Origin: Lachnospiraceae bacterium C10
GTDB lineage: Bacteria > Bacillota > Clostridia > Lachnospirales > Lachnospiraceae
DNA: 64,000 bases
Assembly (NCBI GenBank): GCA_900100095.1
Contig: FMTN01000021.1
Span: forward strand, 21,964-85,963
Direction: 5' to 3'
This document shows positions 26,628 through 36,134 of the stretch, in pieces. Both the position numbers and the translations under genes were made by a program. How positions within the stretch are numbered: position 1 is the stretch's first letter; every line of letters starts with the position of its first letter. The notes under the pieces are model-generated. The model saw only the letters and a list, made by a program, of their open reading frames with translations. It searched no databases and had not been told where the DNA came from.

Positions 26628-28913
26628 TTATTTATTACGATAGAAGTTGATCAGGCATCCATCCTCAATAATTGTTCTCTCATCATCTGTCAGCTCATCC
26701 ATTGTCAGTTCGAATTCCTTCAACTGTCCATCCTTCACAACGTATGCCGGAATAGATGTTTTCTTCTCAGAAATTGCTGCTGCGATGTCCGGAATGAACA
26801 GATAGTCTCCGTTCTGGAACGGCAGATCCCCTGATGGAATCAGGAATGGAAGCATACCCCAGTTGATCAGGTTACTTCTATAACGCTTGGTTGCATATTC
26901 ATTCGCAATATTTGCCCATCCGCCAAGCACCTTCTGGCAGCTTGCCGCCTGTTCACGGGCAGAACCGTCACCCGGCTTTACAGCAAAGATGGTCGAACCG
27001 ATACCAAGATTATGGCGATCCACATCCGGATATTTGGTATGGATTGCATCCATAACCGGCTTGATCTCCGGAAGTGCATCCTTCGGACACTGATCCATCT
27101 CAATTGCCTTCTGCGCCTTCTGTACTTCCTTAGCACGTCCCACATATGCCGGATCCTTACGGGAGAGTGCAAACTCTGCCAGTGCCAGAGGATTAGAACG
27201 GTAAGAGGATGTCTCACCGGACGGAATCAGCTCATCGGTTGTTGTAACCGGATCATGGATCTCAGAAACCACCTTAAGAATCATATTCTGCGGAAGCGCG
27301 CTCATAGCCGGCCAATCCTTGATATTCGGACCAAACTTCACTTCCTGCTGCGGATCTGCAACACCCTTGCTGTCAAAGACACGATTCTTGTAAATTTCTC
27401 CGTTAAAGAAATACTTCGGCTTGCTGTAGGTTACATCCAGCTCATCTGCACCTGTAAGGAAGCCCTTATTTGCAGCAGTAGCAGCAATGGAACGGGCATC
27501 CATAAGTGCAACGGATGCAATCTGGCCATTCTGCAACTTACTTCCTTCACGGTTCGGGAAGTTTCTCGTAGAATGACGGATAGAGAATCCATTGTTGCTT
27601 GGTGTATCACCTGCACCGAAACACGGTCCACAGAATGCGGTCTTCACGATTGCACCGGTTGCCATCAGATCTGCAACCGCTCCGTTCTTAACAAGTTCCA
27701 TGTAGATTGGAGTAGAAGCAGGGTAGACACTCAGTGTAAAATCGTCTGCTCCGATGGAGCTTCCGCGAAGAATGTCTGCCGCATCACAGATATTTTCAAA
27801 GCCGCCGCCTGCACAGCCTGCAATGATTCCCTGATCCACGTAAAGCTGTCCATTGCGAACCTTATCCTTTAAGGTAAAGTCCACCTGACCGTCAAGAGAT
27901 ACCTTCGCACGCTTTTCCACGTCATCCAGGATATCCATCAGGTTATGCTTTAACTCATCGATCGTATATACATTGCTCGGATGGAACGGCATTGCAATCA
28001 TCGGACGAATGGTTGAAAGATCGATCTCGATACAGCCATCGTAATATGCAACATCCTCCGGCTGAAGTGGAGCATAATCCTCTTTTCTTCCGTGGATCTC
28101 GTAGAATTCCTCCACCTTCTCATCGCACTGCCAGATAGAAGACAGGCAGGTGGTCTCGGTCGTCATAACATCCACGCCAATTCTAAAGTCAACGGAAAGG
28201 TTTGCAATTCCAGGTCCCACAAACTCCATAACCTTGTTCTTGACATAGCCCTTTGCAAATACTTCGCCGATGATTGCAAGAGCGATATCCTGAGGTCCGA
28301 CGCCAACCCTTGGCTTTCCTGTCATATAAACTGCAATAACCCCTGGCATGTTAATGTCGTAGGTCTTGCCTAAAAGCTGTTTTACCAGCTCCGGACCGCC
28401 TTCTCCCATTGCCATGGTTCCAAGCGCACCATAGCGAGTATGAGAATCGGAACCTAAAATCATCTTGCCACCGCCTGCAAGCATCTCACGTGCAAACTGG
28501 TGAATGACCGCCTGATGTGGTGGTACATACATTCCGCCGTAGCGTTTCGCACATGAAAGTCCAAACATATGGTCATCTTCGTTGATTGTTCCTCCTACAG
28601 CACAAAGACTGTTGTGACAGTTTGTGAGTACATAAGGAATCGGGAACTTTTCAAGTCCGGATGCACGGGCCGTCTGAATAATACCTACATAGGTAATATC
28701 ATGGCTGGTTAGCTTATCGAACTTAATCTGAAGCTGTTCCATATTACCCGAGGTATTATGGGCATTTAAAATATGGTAGGCCATCGTGCCTTCTGCCGCA
28801 GCCTTCTTATCAGCCTTTTTACCAAGCTGAGTAAGGGCTCCCTGTGCCTTGGCATCATCCGGTATCAGCTGTTCGCCGTTTACCAGATACACTCCTGTGT
28901 CGTAGAGCTTCAT
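26628..28913 (-). CDS. Aconitase-family hydratase (YbhJ-like)
   Basis: A 761-residue Fe-S hydratase of the aconitase superfamily, most like the uncharacterised YbhJ group rather than AcnA/AcnB. The three cluster cysteines are visible in [15 protein letters not shown] and [20 protein letters not shown]. Substrate-loop motifs include [40 protein letters not shown] and, near the end, [16 protein letters not shown] (swivel domain). Whether it uses citrate or another hydroxy acid is unknown. The start is ATG 28913 behind GGAGG; an upstream extension of 29 residues is rejected because it has no Shine-Dalgarno and is rich in basic residues. It lies about 95 bp after the coiled-coil gene. Confidence 0.8.
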   Translation of the reverse strand: MKLYDTGVYLVNGEQLIPDDAKAQGALTQLGKKADKKAAAEGTMAYHILNAHNTSGNMEQLQIKFDKLTSHDITYVGIIQTARASGLEKFPIPYVLTNCHNSLCAVGGTINEDDHMFGLSCAKRYGGMYVPPHQAVIHQFAREMLAGGGKMILGSDSHTRYGALGTMAMGEGGPELVKQLLGKTYDINMPGVIAVYMTGKPRVGVGPQDIALAIIGEVFAKGYVKNKVMEFVGPGIANLSVDFRIGVDVMTTETTCLSSIWQCDEKVEEFYEIHGRKEDYAPLQPEDVAYYDGCIEIDLSTIRPMIAMPFHPSNVYTIDELKHNLMDILDDVEKRAKVSLDGQVDFTLKDKVRNGQLYVDQGIIAGCAGGGFENICDAADILRGSSIGADDFTLSVYPASTPIYMELVKNGAVADLMATGAIVKTAFCGPCFGAGDTPSNNGFSIRHSTRNFPNREGSKLQNGQIASVALMDARSIAATAANKGFLTGADELDVTYSKPKYFFNGEIYKNRVFDSKGVADPQQEVKFGPNIKDWPAMSALPQNMILKVVSEIHDPVTTTDELIPSGETSSYRSNPLALAEFALSRKDPAYVGRAKEVQKAQKAIEMDQCPKDALPEIKPVMDAIHTKYPDVDRHNLGIGSTIFAVKPGDGSAREQAASCQKVLGGWANIANEYATKRYRSNLINWGMLPFLIPSGDLPFQNGDYLFIPDIAAAISEKKTSIPAYVVKDGQLKEFELTMDELTDDERTIIEDGCLINFYRNK

Positions 28914-29008
28914 AAATTTTCCTCCAGTCTCTATCTTCCTTCTTTTCTTTTTCCGGTGCCTAGCACCTATATGTGGATCGGGCAAGCCCGTAAATCCCAT
29001 CGTTATTT

Positions 29009-29875
29009 TTATTTCTTACGAAAAAAGGAAAGCCATCCGCCTTCTTCCTTTTCTTCCTCTTCTTGTTCTTCCTGCTCTTTCCAGGCAAAATAGTCCGCAT
29101 CCAAATCTGCAGAAAGTTTCGCATCCAACGGAGCTTCTAAATCTTCCCCAACCATGGTTGCTGCAAGGATCGCATCCTCCGTTGGCATAACATCATCCGA
29201 AACTGAGTTCTGCTGTGTTTCTTGTTCCTTTTCCTGCTCTTTTTCCCCATCCACTGTGACACCTTCCGGTATTGCAGTATCTGTCTGAGCAAAATATGCC
29301 GGATTTACATGGATTTCCGGCTTCACATCCTGGTAGGACGGACGATCTGCCTCCATTGTAAACTGCCCCGTCAGCTTTTCTTTTTCAATGCGTTTGTTTT
29401 CTTCACGGATCAGCTTCAAATACTTCTCGGTATCTTCGAGATCCTGAAGCTGTCCCTTCAGTTCGTACTGATTATCTTTGATGGTATTCAGCTCATTCCT
29501 CATATCTTCCTGGATTCTGGCTGAAATATGTTCCATCTCACGTTGTGCCTGCTTGACAATTTCCTGAATTCTCGTCAGGGCCTGATCCGAATACATAACA
29601 GAAGCAGCATAGATATCCTGCGCCTGCTTTCTCGCATTTTCTTTCTGCAGATCCGCCTTCGCCCGCATGGATCGGTCCGCCCGATCACGGCTGGCCGCTG
29701 TCAACTCACTCTCGTCGAGCATCTCATAAAGACATTCTCCCAACTCCTTGAGTATCGCTACCGTAGCTTCTTTATCCACCACGACCTTCTTATGACTTCC
29801 CGGTGCATACTCTGCATTCGCCAGCATTACATGCATTTGACGCAGGGCTTCTTCTGTCCGGCTCTGTGCACTCAT
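29009..29875 (-). CDS. Coiled-coil protein of unknown function
   Basis: A 288-residue soluble protein. Residues about 25-180 are strongly helical and charged with heptad-like spacing ([20 protein letters not shown] and the following stretch to about 170), likely a long coiled coil. Residues 180-288 are acidic and low complexity, including an [14 protein letters not shown] run, and the protein ends GWLSFFRKK, an aromatic-basic tail that could touch the membrane. It is vaguely reminiscent of ATP synthase b-type or DivIVA-type helices, but I do not recognise the family. AAGGAG precedes the ATG. It lies between hydF and the hydratase on the same strand. Confidence 0.7.
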   Translation of the reverse strand: MSAQSRTEEALRQMHVMLANAEYAPGSHKKVVVDKEATVAILKELGECLYEMLDESELTAASRDRADRSMRAKADLQKENARKQAQDIYAASVMYSDQALTRIQEIVKQAQREMEHISARIQEDMRNELNTIKDNQYELKGQLQDLEDTEKYLKLIREENKRIEKEKLTGQFTMEADRPSYQDVKPEIHVNPAYFAQTDTAIPEGVTVDGEKEQEKEQETQQNSVSDDVMPTEDAILAATMVGEDLEAPLDAKLSADLDADYFAWKEQEEQEEEEKEEGGWLSFFRKK

Positions 29876-29893
29876 CTTACTCTCCTTAAACCT

Positions 29894-31219
29894 TTATTTT
29901 AATTCATCTGACGGGAAGGGTGACAGTACCCGTCCAAGAATTCCATGCATCTGGGCAATCAGCACCCCATAGTTGGTGATCGCTACACCCTGCCTTCTGG
30001 CCTCATCGATCCGGTAGCGCATCTCCCGTTTCGGAAGTGTGCATCCGCCACAGTGAACGACCAGTTTATATTCTTCCAGATTATCCGGATAATCTCCACC
30101 ACTGGTAAACGTGAAATCAAACTCCTTCCCTGTATATTTGCGAATCCAGTTCGGGAGTTTTTCCGTACCGATGTCGCCACACTGTCTGTGGTGGGTACAG
30201 CCTTCACAGACCAGAATCTTATCTCCATCCTCTAAGGTATCCAGTTTTCTCGCTCCTGATACCTGTGTCTGAAGGTCTCCCTTGTAACGACTCATAAGGA
30301 TGGAAAAAGATGTTAACGGAATCCTTCTCGGTAACATTTCCGACACCGCACCGAATGCCTGGGAATCCGTCACCACAAGCTCCGGATCCTTTTTCATGGA
30401 GTGGAGCAGCAGTGGCAGCTCCTGCGGCTGAACCACAGATACCATGATTCCGTCATCCAGTGCATCGCGAATCACCTGCTGTTCCGGAAGAATCAGACGT
30501 CCCTTTGGCGCAGCTGCATCAATCGGGATAACCACAACCATGTGATCCCCGTGCTTCAAAAGATCTGCCACAAGTCGACGCTTGTCTTCCATCTTTTCCG
30601 TCATCTGAGCAATGCGGATTCGAAGGAAGTTGGCACTGATCACGGCATCCTTATGTGCACTCATCGCAAAAAGTTCATCTTCTGTAAGTGCAAGACCGTT
30701 TTCCATGCCCGTGTCATCTTCGGACAAGTGATGACCGACTTCAAGCAAATGCTCACGCACCGCCTCAGAGTAAGGACGGTCTTCGTTGTTATCGTCCAGA
30801 TTCAGATCCTCGTCGGTATCTTCCAGTAAATCCACCTTATTTAAAACAACCAGGAAAGGAATTTTACGCTCCCTGAGTTGAAGAAGTGTCTCCTTGTCCG
30901 TTTCCTTCGGCTCTTCACCAGCCGGCAGAACATATAAGGCCACATCAACTTTCCGGAGAACCTCCTCCATCTTTTTGATTCTTTCTTCTCCCAGTTCGCT
31001 GTCATCATCCAAACCCGGTGTATCAATAAACGTAACAGGTCCAATAGGAAGAAGCTCCATTGATTTACGGACAGGATCCGTTGTTGTTCCTTTAATATCT
31101 GAAACAACTGCCATCTGCTGGCCTGTTAAAACATTCATTAGGCTTGATTTACCTGCATTCGTACGCCCAAAAATTCCAATCTGAACGCGCTCTCCAGATG
31201 GTGTATCGTTTAATCCCAT
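29894..31219 (-). CDS. hydF: [FeFe]-hydrogenase H-cluster maturation GTPase HydF
   Basis: HydF is the scaffold/GTPase on which the 2Fe subcluster of FeFe hydrogenase is assembled from products of HydE and HydG. The 441 residues show the GTPase domain (GRTNAGKSSLMN, about 18-29; DIKGTTTDPV switch; FIDTPGLDD; VVLNKVDLL) and the C-terminal cluster-binding domain with CEGCTHHRQCGDIG and VVHCGGCTLPKREM, matching the HydF CxH...HCxxC arrangement. HydE, HydG and a hydrogenase are not in this window. CAGGAGG precedes the ATG, immediately after repeat R2. Confidence 0.95.
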   Translation of the reverse strand: MGLNDTPSGERVQIGIFGRTNAGKSSLMNVLTGQQMAVVSDIKGTTTDPVRKSMELLPIGPVTFIDTPGLDDDSELGEERIKKMEEVLRKVDVALYVLPAGEEPKETDKETLLQLRERKIPFLVVLNKVDLLEDTDEDLNLDDNNEDRPYSEAVREHLLEVGHHLSEDDTGMENGLALTEDELFAMSAHKDAVISANFLRIRIAQMTEKMEDKRRLVADLLKHGDHMVVVIPIDAAAPKGRLILPEQQVIRDALDDGIMVSVVQPQELPLLLHSMKKDPELVVTDSQAFGAVSEMLPRRIPLTSFSILMSRYKGDLQTQVSGARKLDTLEDGDKILVCEGCTHHRQCGDIGTEKLPNWIRKYTGKEFDFTFTSGGDYPDNLEEYKLVVHCGGCTLPKREMRYRIDEARRQGVAITNYGVLIAQMHGILGRVLSPFPSDELK

Positions 31220-31231
31220 AACTTCCTCCTG

Positions 31232-31261
31232 TTGGTCAAGACTCGCTCGCGAGCGTTTAAA
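31232..31261 (-). repeat. Modular palindromic element, copy R2 (internally deleted)
   Basis: A 30-bp sequence beginning TTGGTCAAGACTCGCTCGCG and ending GAGCGTTTAAA. The left part matches module A with the same TTGGTC flank as copy R5; the right part matches the end of module C. The middle of A, all of B and most of C are missing, as expected from a deletion between CTCGCGAG and CTCGCGGAG. It sits between the ROK gene and hydF, directly before the hydF Shine-Dalgarno. Confidence 0.75.
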
Positions 31262-31270
31262 ATAACCGTT

Positions 31271-32149
31271 CTATGCTTCGCTTACAGCATCCCATGCAAG
31301 CTTAAGGCAACCCATGATACCCTGATCATCATTCAGACTCGCCGGAACAATGTAATGATCCAGATCGTTCACAGCTGAATTATCCAGATAATCGCAAAGC
31401 ATCTTCTTTGTCCATTCGCGAATCAGCGGGAACAACTGCTCCTGGTGCATAACGCCTCCACCTAAAATAATGATCTTAGGGGAGAGCAGCATTGTAGTTG
31501 CTACAACACCCTGAGCCAGATAGTATGCCTCTAAATCCCATACCTTCTCGTCATCCTTCAGCTCAATCGCTTTCTTTCCCCAGCGCTTCTCAATTGCCGG
31601 GCCACTTGCCATACCTTCCAGGCAGGAACCGTGGAACGGGCAATTACCCTGCGGCATCGGATCATCCTCACGAACGCGAACCAGAATATGTCCGCCCTCC
31701 GGATGCATCGCTCCATGTACCAGATTGCCGCCAGACATCAGTCCCATACCAAATCCGGTACCTACTGTGAAATATGCTGCATCCTTTAATCCCTTACCCT
31801 GTCCATAGGTCATCTCACCGAGCAGGGATCCGTTAACATCCGTATCAAAACCAACCGGAACATGAAGTGCATTCTTAAATGCTCCTACAACATCTGTATT
31901 CTTCCAGCCTTCCTTCGGTGTTGTTGTGATGTAGCCATATGTTGCGGAATCCTTATCCAAATCCACAGGTCCAAAGCAAGCGATTCCAAGGGCCTCAATC
32001 TCCTTGTCCTTGAAATACTCAATCATCTGTGGAATGGTCTCTTCCGGTGTCTTTGTCGGGAAGGAAACCTGCTCATAAATCTTGCCGGTCTCATCACCGA
32101 TTGCACATACCATCTTTGTTCCGCCTGCTTCTAATGCTCCTAATCTCAT
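31271..32149 (-). CDS. ROK family sugar kinase (fructokinase-like)
   Basis: ATP-dependent hexose kinase of the ROK family. The 292-residue protein starts MRLGALEAGGTKMVCAIGDE (phosphate-1 loop), has VPVGFDTDVNGSLLGEMTYG (catalytic Asp), TVGTGFGMGLMSGG (phosphate-2), and the zinc-binding HPEGGHILV...GNCPFHGSCLEGMASGPAI. It most resembles fructokinase/GmuE-type members, though glucose or mannose are alternatives. AAAGGAGAGG precedes the ATG. A TATAAT (32207-32212, minus strand) about 60 bp upstream is the likely -10, with no good -35. hydF follows about 50 bp downstream, separated by repeat R2. Confidence 0.85.
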   Translation of the reverse strand: MRLGALEAGGTKMVCAIGDETGKIYEQVSFPTKTPEETIPQMIEYFKDKEIEALGIACFGPVDLDKDSATYGYITTTPKEGWKNTDVVGAFKNALHVPVGFDTDVNGSLLGEMTYGQGKGLKDAAYFTVGTGFGMGLMSGGNLVHGAMHPEGGHILVRVREDDPMPQGNCPFHGSCLEGMASGPAIEKRWGKKAIELKDDEKVWDLEAYYLAQGVVATTMLLSPKIIILGGGVMHQEQLFPLIREWTKKMLCDYLDNSAVNDLDHYIVPASLNDDQGIMGCLKLAWDAVSEA

Positions 32150-32278
32150 AACCTCTCCTTTTCCCTTTCCTATTTTAGTAAAAGTTTAATGTCACATACG
32201 GCTTATATTATAGCCTATTCTTCACAAAAAGAGAAATATACAAATGATTCTTTCCTCACCTTTCCTTTCGCTCTGCAA

Positions 32279-32307
32279 TTGACTTTACGTCCAAAACACG
32301 ATACAAT
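32279..32307 (+). promoter_or_regulatory. Promoter of the SRP RNA gene
   Basis: TTGACT (32279-32284), exactly 17 bp, then TACAAT (32302-32307), placing the start near 32314, at the 5' arm of the SRP RNA. Confidence 0.85.
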
Positions 32308-32313
32308 GAAGGA

Positions 32314-32578
32314 CGCCGAGCAGCCGGGGGAGTAGCGGACCCTTGTACCGGAAATCCGCTTTAGCCGGGGTGATTTGCTATTGAGGGCTCATAGGGCGGG
32401 GCTGCCCTGAGTAAGTGGCGTTGAGATTTGGGTCTTACGCAATGGATGCTTGTGAACCGTGTCAGGTCAGGAATGAAGCAGCACTAAGCAGGATTTTTCA
32501 TGTGCCGTGAGGGTGCCTGGGTTGAGTTAACTGCACAGGTAACGTCCGTTCGCTTTGTTCGAGGTAGCAAGCTCGGTT
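32314..32578 (+). ncRNA. ffs: Signal recognition particle RNA, long (scRNA/6S-like) type
   Basis: RNA core of the signal recognition particle, which targets membrane proteins with Ffh. The domain IV core is clear: GTGTCAGGTCAGGAATGAAG then CAGCACTAAG, with a GGAA tetraloop. The 5' arm CCGAGC (32316-32321) pairs with GCTCGG (32571-32576), giving about 265 nt with the long helical arm and the 5' Alu-type region found in Bacillus and Clostridia. The tetraloop is closed by A-U rather than the usual C-G pair. A promoter and a strong terminator flank it. Confidence 0.93.
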
Positions 32579-32592
32579 TACTTTAACTCTAC

Positions 32593-32622
32593 AGATTCAT
32601 CCTTTGGGATGAATCTTTTTTT
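32593..32622 (+). terminator. Terminator of the SRP RNA gene
   Basis: Perfect 10-bp stem AGATTCATCC / GGATGAATCT (32593-32602 and 32607-32616) with loop TTTG, followed by seven T. Confidence 0.95.
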
Positions 32623-32665
32623 ATTGCCTTAATCGAGTAGGGCAAAGCCTTTCGGTGTGAAACAT

Positions 32666-32699
32666 AAAAATGATCCCCCGACAAAAATGTCGGAGGACC
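32666..32699 (-). terminator. Terminator of the sugar ABC transporter operon
   Basis: Minus-strand hairpin with stem CCTCCGACA / TGTCGGGGG (32688-32696 and 32675-32683) and loop TTTT, followed by ATTTTT. It lies about 40 bp after the second permease gene. Confidence 0.8.
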
Positions 32700-32736
32700 T
32701 TTATGAAAGGAGAATTTTATGAAGGAATCATTTTGA

Positions 32737-33582
32737 TTATCCTTTTACACCACCTAAGGTTACACCTGATACGATGTACTTAGACAGAAGGATGTAAATA
32801 ATAATAATCGGTACGATTGCCATTGTAATCAGCATATACACCTTACCCTGGTCAAACTTCAGGAAGTCTGCGCTTCGAAGTGCTGCAATCAGGATCGGAA
32901 GTGTCTGCTTTTTCTTTGATGTTAATACAAGAGCCGGCATGAAGTAGTTGTTCCAGCTTGATACGAAGGTGAAGATTGCCTGTACTGCAATCGCCGGCTT
33001 CATCAGCGGAAGAACGATGAAGTTAAAGGTATGCATCTCGTTACTTCCATCAATTCTTGCTGCCTCTACCAGTTCCATCGGAAGAGAGGACTGCATGTAG
33101 CTATACATGAAGTAGAATACAACCGGAGCTGCAATACTTGGTACATACAGCGGAACCAGGGTATCCAGAAGGCTCATCTTCTCAACCAGCTTGATGAAAC
33201 CAAGAGCTGTTACCTGTGTCGGCATTGTCATGATCAGTAAGATGAATACGAATGCAAACTTTCTTAACTTAAAGTCGTATGCATAGATACCGTATGCTGT
33301 CATGCATGAGAAGTAGGTAGCTAAAAGAGCAGCAAGTCCGGATACAAGCAGTGAATTCTTAAGTCCGGATAAAATCGGAACATTCGCATCAGCTAACACA
33401 TTTTTAAAGTTCGTTATAAAGTGATCCCCCGGAATTGCTGAGAATCCCTTCTGAATTGAGAAATGATCTCTCGTACAGTTAACAAGTAACACGTAGAAGA
33501 AGAACAGACAAAGGAATGCTAAAAAGATCAGCACAATATATGCAATGACTGTTCTTACATGGCTTGGCTTGCTTTCTCTCAT
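32737..33582 (-). CDS. Sugar ABC transporter permease (MalG type)
   Basis: Second membrane subunit of a carbohydrate-uptake (CUT1) ABC importer. The 281 residues have six hydrophobic segments and the EAA loop for ATPase contact: MELVEAARIDGSNEMHTFNF then IVLPLMKPAIA. Its start overlaps the upstream permease stop (ATGA). No ATP-binding subunit is encoded here; CUT1 systems often share one MsmK-type ATPase encoded elsewhere. The substrate is inferred as cellobiose or cellodextrins from the divergent GH94 gene and shared operators. Confidence 0.9.
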   Translation of the reverse strand: MRESKPSHVRTVIAYIVLIFLAFLCLFFFYVLLVNCTRDHFSIQKGFSAIPGDHFITNFKNVLADANVPILSGLKNSLLVSGLAALLATYFSCMTAYGIYAYDFKLRKFAFVFILLIMTMPTQVTALGFIKLVEKMSLLDTLVPLYVPSIAAPVVFYFMYSYMQSSLPMELVEAARIDGSNEMHTFNFIVLPLMKPAIAVQAIFTFVSSWNNYFMPALVLTSKKKQTLPILIAALRSADFLKFDQGKVYMLITMAIVPIIIIYILLSKYIVSGVTLGGVKG

Positions 33583-34541
33583 TTTCTTGCTCCCTTCTTA
33601 ATTTTCTTATGTTTACCGGTAATACTTTCATCGGTCTCGCTATTGAATGAGAAGTATACGATAATACAGAAGATTGCGCATAAAACAAACAGGAAGACGG
33701 ATACTGCACCGGCCATACCGTAGTTTTTACTAAACAGGTGGTTATTCAGGTACATGATCATTGTGGTTGAAGTACGGTTCGGAGCACCCTTACCATTGGT
33801 CAGGATCTGCGGAACATCGAACATCTGAAGACCACCGATCATAGATGTAATCAATGTATATACCAGCAACGGACGAATCAGTGGAAGAGTAATCCGAAAG
33901 AAAATCTGCTTATGATTACATCCATCCAGCTCTGCTGCTTCAAATAACGCCGGATCAATTCCCATAACAGCAGCCATTAACATAATGGTGGTATTACCAA
34001 ACCACATCATAAAGTTCATAAGAGCTACCAGGGAACGGGTTCCTAATACGCTGGCTAAGAAGCGGATCGGATGTCCCTGCTGAATGATTCCTAAATTCAT
34101 TAAAATGCCGTTGATCGGACCTCCATCGGAGAAGAGTGCGAAGATCAACATTGCAAATGCACTCGCCATGATCAGGTTCGGCATGTAAATTACAACTTTG
34201 AAGAACTGCTTACCTTTGATTCTAAGACGTGTATCTGTGAACCAGGCAGCTAAAATCAGTGAAATAACAATCTGTGGAATGAAACCTGCAATCCACATAA
34301 TCATGGTGTTACCCATGTACTTCGGTAAATCTGCCTTAAAAATCTCAGCATAGTTGGCTAATCCAACAAATCTTGGTCCGATAAATCTCAGACCGGAACG
34401 GAAATATTCAAAGAAGCTATAGTAAATAGTAGTAATTAGTGGATATAATTGAAAAATTGCAAATACCAGGAAAAACGGGAAAATAAATACATAGCCCCAT
34501 CTTGCGTAGCTTATGCTTTTCCCTTTCTTCTTATTATTCAT
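33579..34541 (-). CDS. Sugar ABC transporter permease (MalF type)
   Basis: First membrane subunit of the CUT1 importer, 320 residues with a basic N-terminus, a TM segment at about 15-37 (YVFIFPFFLVFAIFQLYPLI) and the EAA loop FEAAELDGCNHKQIFFRITL. The chosen ATG at 34541 has GGAGGGAG upstream; an in-frame TTG five codons earlier is part of that Shine-Dalgarno. It is separated from the binding-protein gene by a terminator-like hairpin and a LacI-type operator, so expression relative to the binding protein may be set there. Confidence 0.9.
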   Translation of the reverse strand: MNNKKKGKSISYARWGYVFIFPFFLVFAIFQLYPLITTIYYSFFEYFRSGLRFIGPRFVGLANYAEIFKADLPKYMGNTMIMWIAGFIPQIVISLILAAWFTDTRLRIKGKQFFKVVIYMPNLIMASAFAMLIFALFSDGGPINGILMNLGIIQQGHPIRFLASVLGTRSLVALMNFMMWFGNTTIMLMAAVMGIDPALFEAAELDGCNHKQIFFRITLPLIRPLLVYTLITSMIGGLQMFDVPQILTNGKGAPNRTSTTMIMYLNNHLFSKNYGMAGAVSVFLFVLCAIFCIIVYFSFNSETDESITGKHKKIKKGARK

Positions 34542-34591
34542 ACATTCTCCCTCCAAGACACTTCATACAATCAATTTTACATACAATCATA

Positions 34592-34605
34592 CGAAACCGT
34601 TTTAG
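34592..34605. promoter_or_regulatory. LacI-family operator before the permease genes
   Basis: CGAAACCGTTTTAG, a CG-centred imperfect palindrome matching the CGAAnnCGnnTTCG sites found upstream of lacI and the GH94 gene. It lies just downstream of the hairpin at 34616-34647 and about 50 bp before the permease start. Confidence 0.6.
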
Positions 34606-34615
34606 TAAATGTTTT

Positions 34616-34647
34616 TGAAAAAGCGGGATGGGACTTGCCCATCCCGC
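34616..34647 (-). terminator. Intra-operon terminator-like hairpin between binding protein and permeases
   Basis: Perfect 10-bp stem GCGGGATGGG / CCCATCCCGC (34623-34632 and 34638-34647) with a five-base loop, followed on the minus strand by TTTTTC. Such hairpins usually let the abundant binding protein be made in excess over the permeases, through 3'-end protection and partial termination. Confidence 0.8.
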
Positions 34648-34684
34648 TACACACATATTTTTCCTCACCCTCACTTAAGAAGCC

Positions 34685-36082
34685 TTATGGCCACTCAACA
34701 GCTGTGAGCTCTGGGTACTTCTCGATGATTGTTGTCTCGAAGTTCTTCTTGGCTGTATCCATGTCTGCATTGCCATCGAAGTAATCCTTGAAAGCACCCT
34801 GGAATGCCTCATTACATCCCTGGTCATATGGGCTGGTCTTACTCATATCAATCTGAGGAGCTACCTCAGAGAAGAGCTTAATGTGGTTCTGTCCGCCAAG
34901 GAACTCAGATCCGAACTTAGGATCGTCAGCGAACTCCTGCATTCCGGAAATTGTATTTGTATAATCCTGAGTATCCTTTGTGATCTTTTTCTCAATTTCC
35001 TTGTCGCATGTAAGCTTAAGCATTACATCCTTGATTGTCTTAGGGTTATCGTTACCCTGTGCTGCACAGATCCATGTACCGCCCCAGAAGTATGGCTGAG
35101 GTCCTTCACATACAGCCCAGTCACCTTTACCTTCTTCACCAGCGTTACCTGCGAGAGTGAAGTTGATTCCCCATGTTGAGTAGAAGAAACCAAATACCTT
35201 ACCCTTTGCACTCTGATCTGCGTTCCAAGAATCATCCCAGAGAGATGTCTTGTTATTGTATCCCTTATCTGTAAATGTCTTAGTCTGGTCAACCCATGTC
35301 ATAAGGTTTGGATCTACCTTAACAGTTGTTCCGTCAACCCACTTAGCAGATACGTTGTTAGAGAATGTACGATAAGAATCATCGTATCCTGAAAGCATCT
35401 TGTAACCCTTCTTGGAAGCCTCATCAGCTACCTTGTTGAAGTTATCCCAATCCTTTAACTTCTCCTGTACCTTCTCCGGATCATCTGTTCCTAAAACATC
35501 CTTTGCAATGGATCTTCTGTATGCGAAAAGTCCAGGTGTTGCCTGCCAAGATGTACCTCTCTGAGCACCGTTATCATCTGTAACGATATCCTTTGTGTAC
35601 TGGTACTGATCTGCAAGGTCATCATCTGTAATTCCAAGATCAGCCAGTGGCTCAGCAACGTTTGCATCTGCATCTACATACTTGAGCGCGTAGTCAGCCT
35701 CAATTAAGAAGATATCAATCTTGTCATCCTCTGCAGCAGAAGCCTGTGCCTGCAGTGCTGTATCCAGCTTATCCTGATAGTTGTTGTTCTCATTCGGATT
35801 GATGGTCCACTTTACAACTGTTCCATCATTCAGAGTCGTTGTAGATTTGTCCTCTGCAACTTCCTTAACCTCAGGATAGTAGCCATTGAATCTCTGCTGG
35901 AACTCATCATTCCAACACCAAATATTCAATACCTTTCCTTCCGGTGTCTCCTCTGCCTGCTCTGTTTTAGCATCATCCTTCTTCGCAGCAGCGTCGTCTG
36001 ACTTTCCACCGCAAGCTGCCATTGACAGAACCATTGTTCCGGCCAGTGCTAAACTAGCAAGCATTCTCATTCTTTTTTTCAT
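34685..36082 (-). CDS. Sugar ABC transporter substrate-binding lipoprotein
   Basis: Extracellular binding protein (SBP family 1) of the CUT1 importer. Lipoprotein signal MKKRMRMLASLALAGTMVLS then MAAC with the lipobox cysteine at 24, followed by a Lys/Asp/Ala-rich linker (about 25-50). The mature domain contains GKVLNIWCWNDEFQQRF and many surface aromatics and Trp residues (PYFWGGTWICA), suited to glycan binding. The 465-residue length is typical. AGGAGGAG precedes the ATG. It lies 52 bp downstream of lacI and is probably cotranscribed with it. Confidence 0.92.
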   Translation of the reverse strand: MKKRMRMLASLALAGTMVLSMAACGGKSDDAAAKKDDAKTEQAEETPEGKVLNIWCWNDEFQQRFNGYYPEVKEVAEDKSTTTLNDGTVVKWTINPNENNNYQDKLDTALQAQASAAEDDKIDIFLIEADYALKYVDADANVAEPLADLGITDDDLADQYQYTKDIVTDDNGAQRGTSWQATPGLFAYRRSIAKDVLGTDDPEKVQEKLKDWDNFNKVADEASKKGYKMLSGYDDSYRTFSNNVSAKWVDGTTVKVDPNLMTWVDQTKTFTDKGYNNKTSLWDDSWNADQSAKGKVFGFFYSTWGINFTLAGNAGEEGKGDWAVCEGPQPYFWGGTWICAAQGNDNPKTIKDVMLKLTCDKEIEKKITKDTQDYTNTISGMQEFADDPKFGSEFLGGQNHIKLFSEVAPQIDMSKTSPYDQGCNEAFQGAFKDYFDGNADMDTAKKNFETTIIEKYPELTAVEWP

Positions 36083-36134
36083 GTGTCTCCTCCTCTTTCA
36101 TATTTTTAATGAAATATATCAGCTAGCTTCATTG

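Noticed and set aside
32701..32736. Five-codon frame with AAAGGAG on the plus strand near the permease stop
   Set aside because: Too short to judge; it lies between the terminator and the end of the opposite-strand permease gene.
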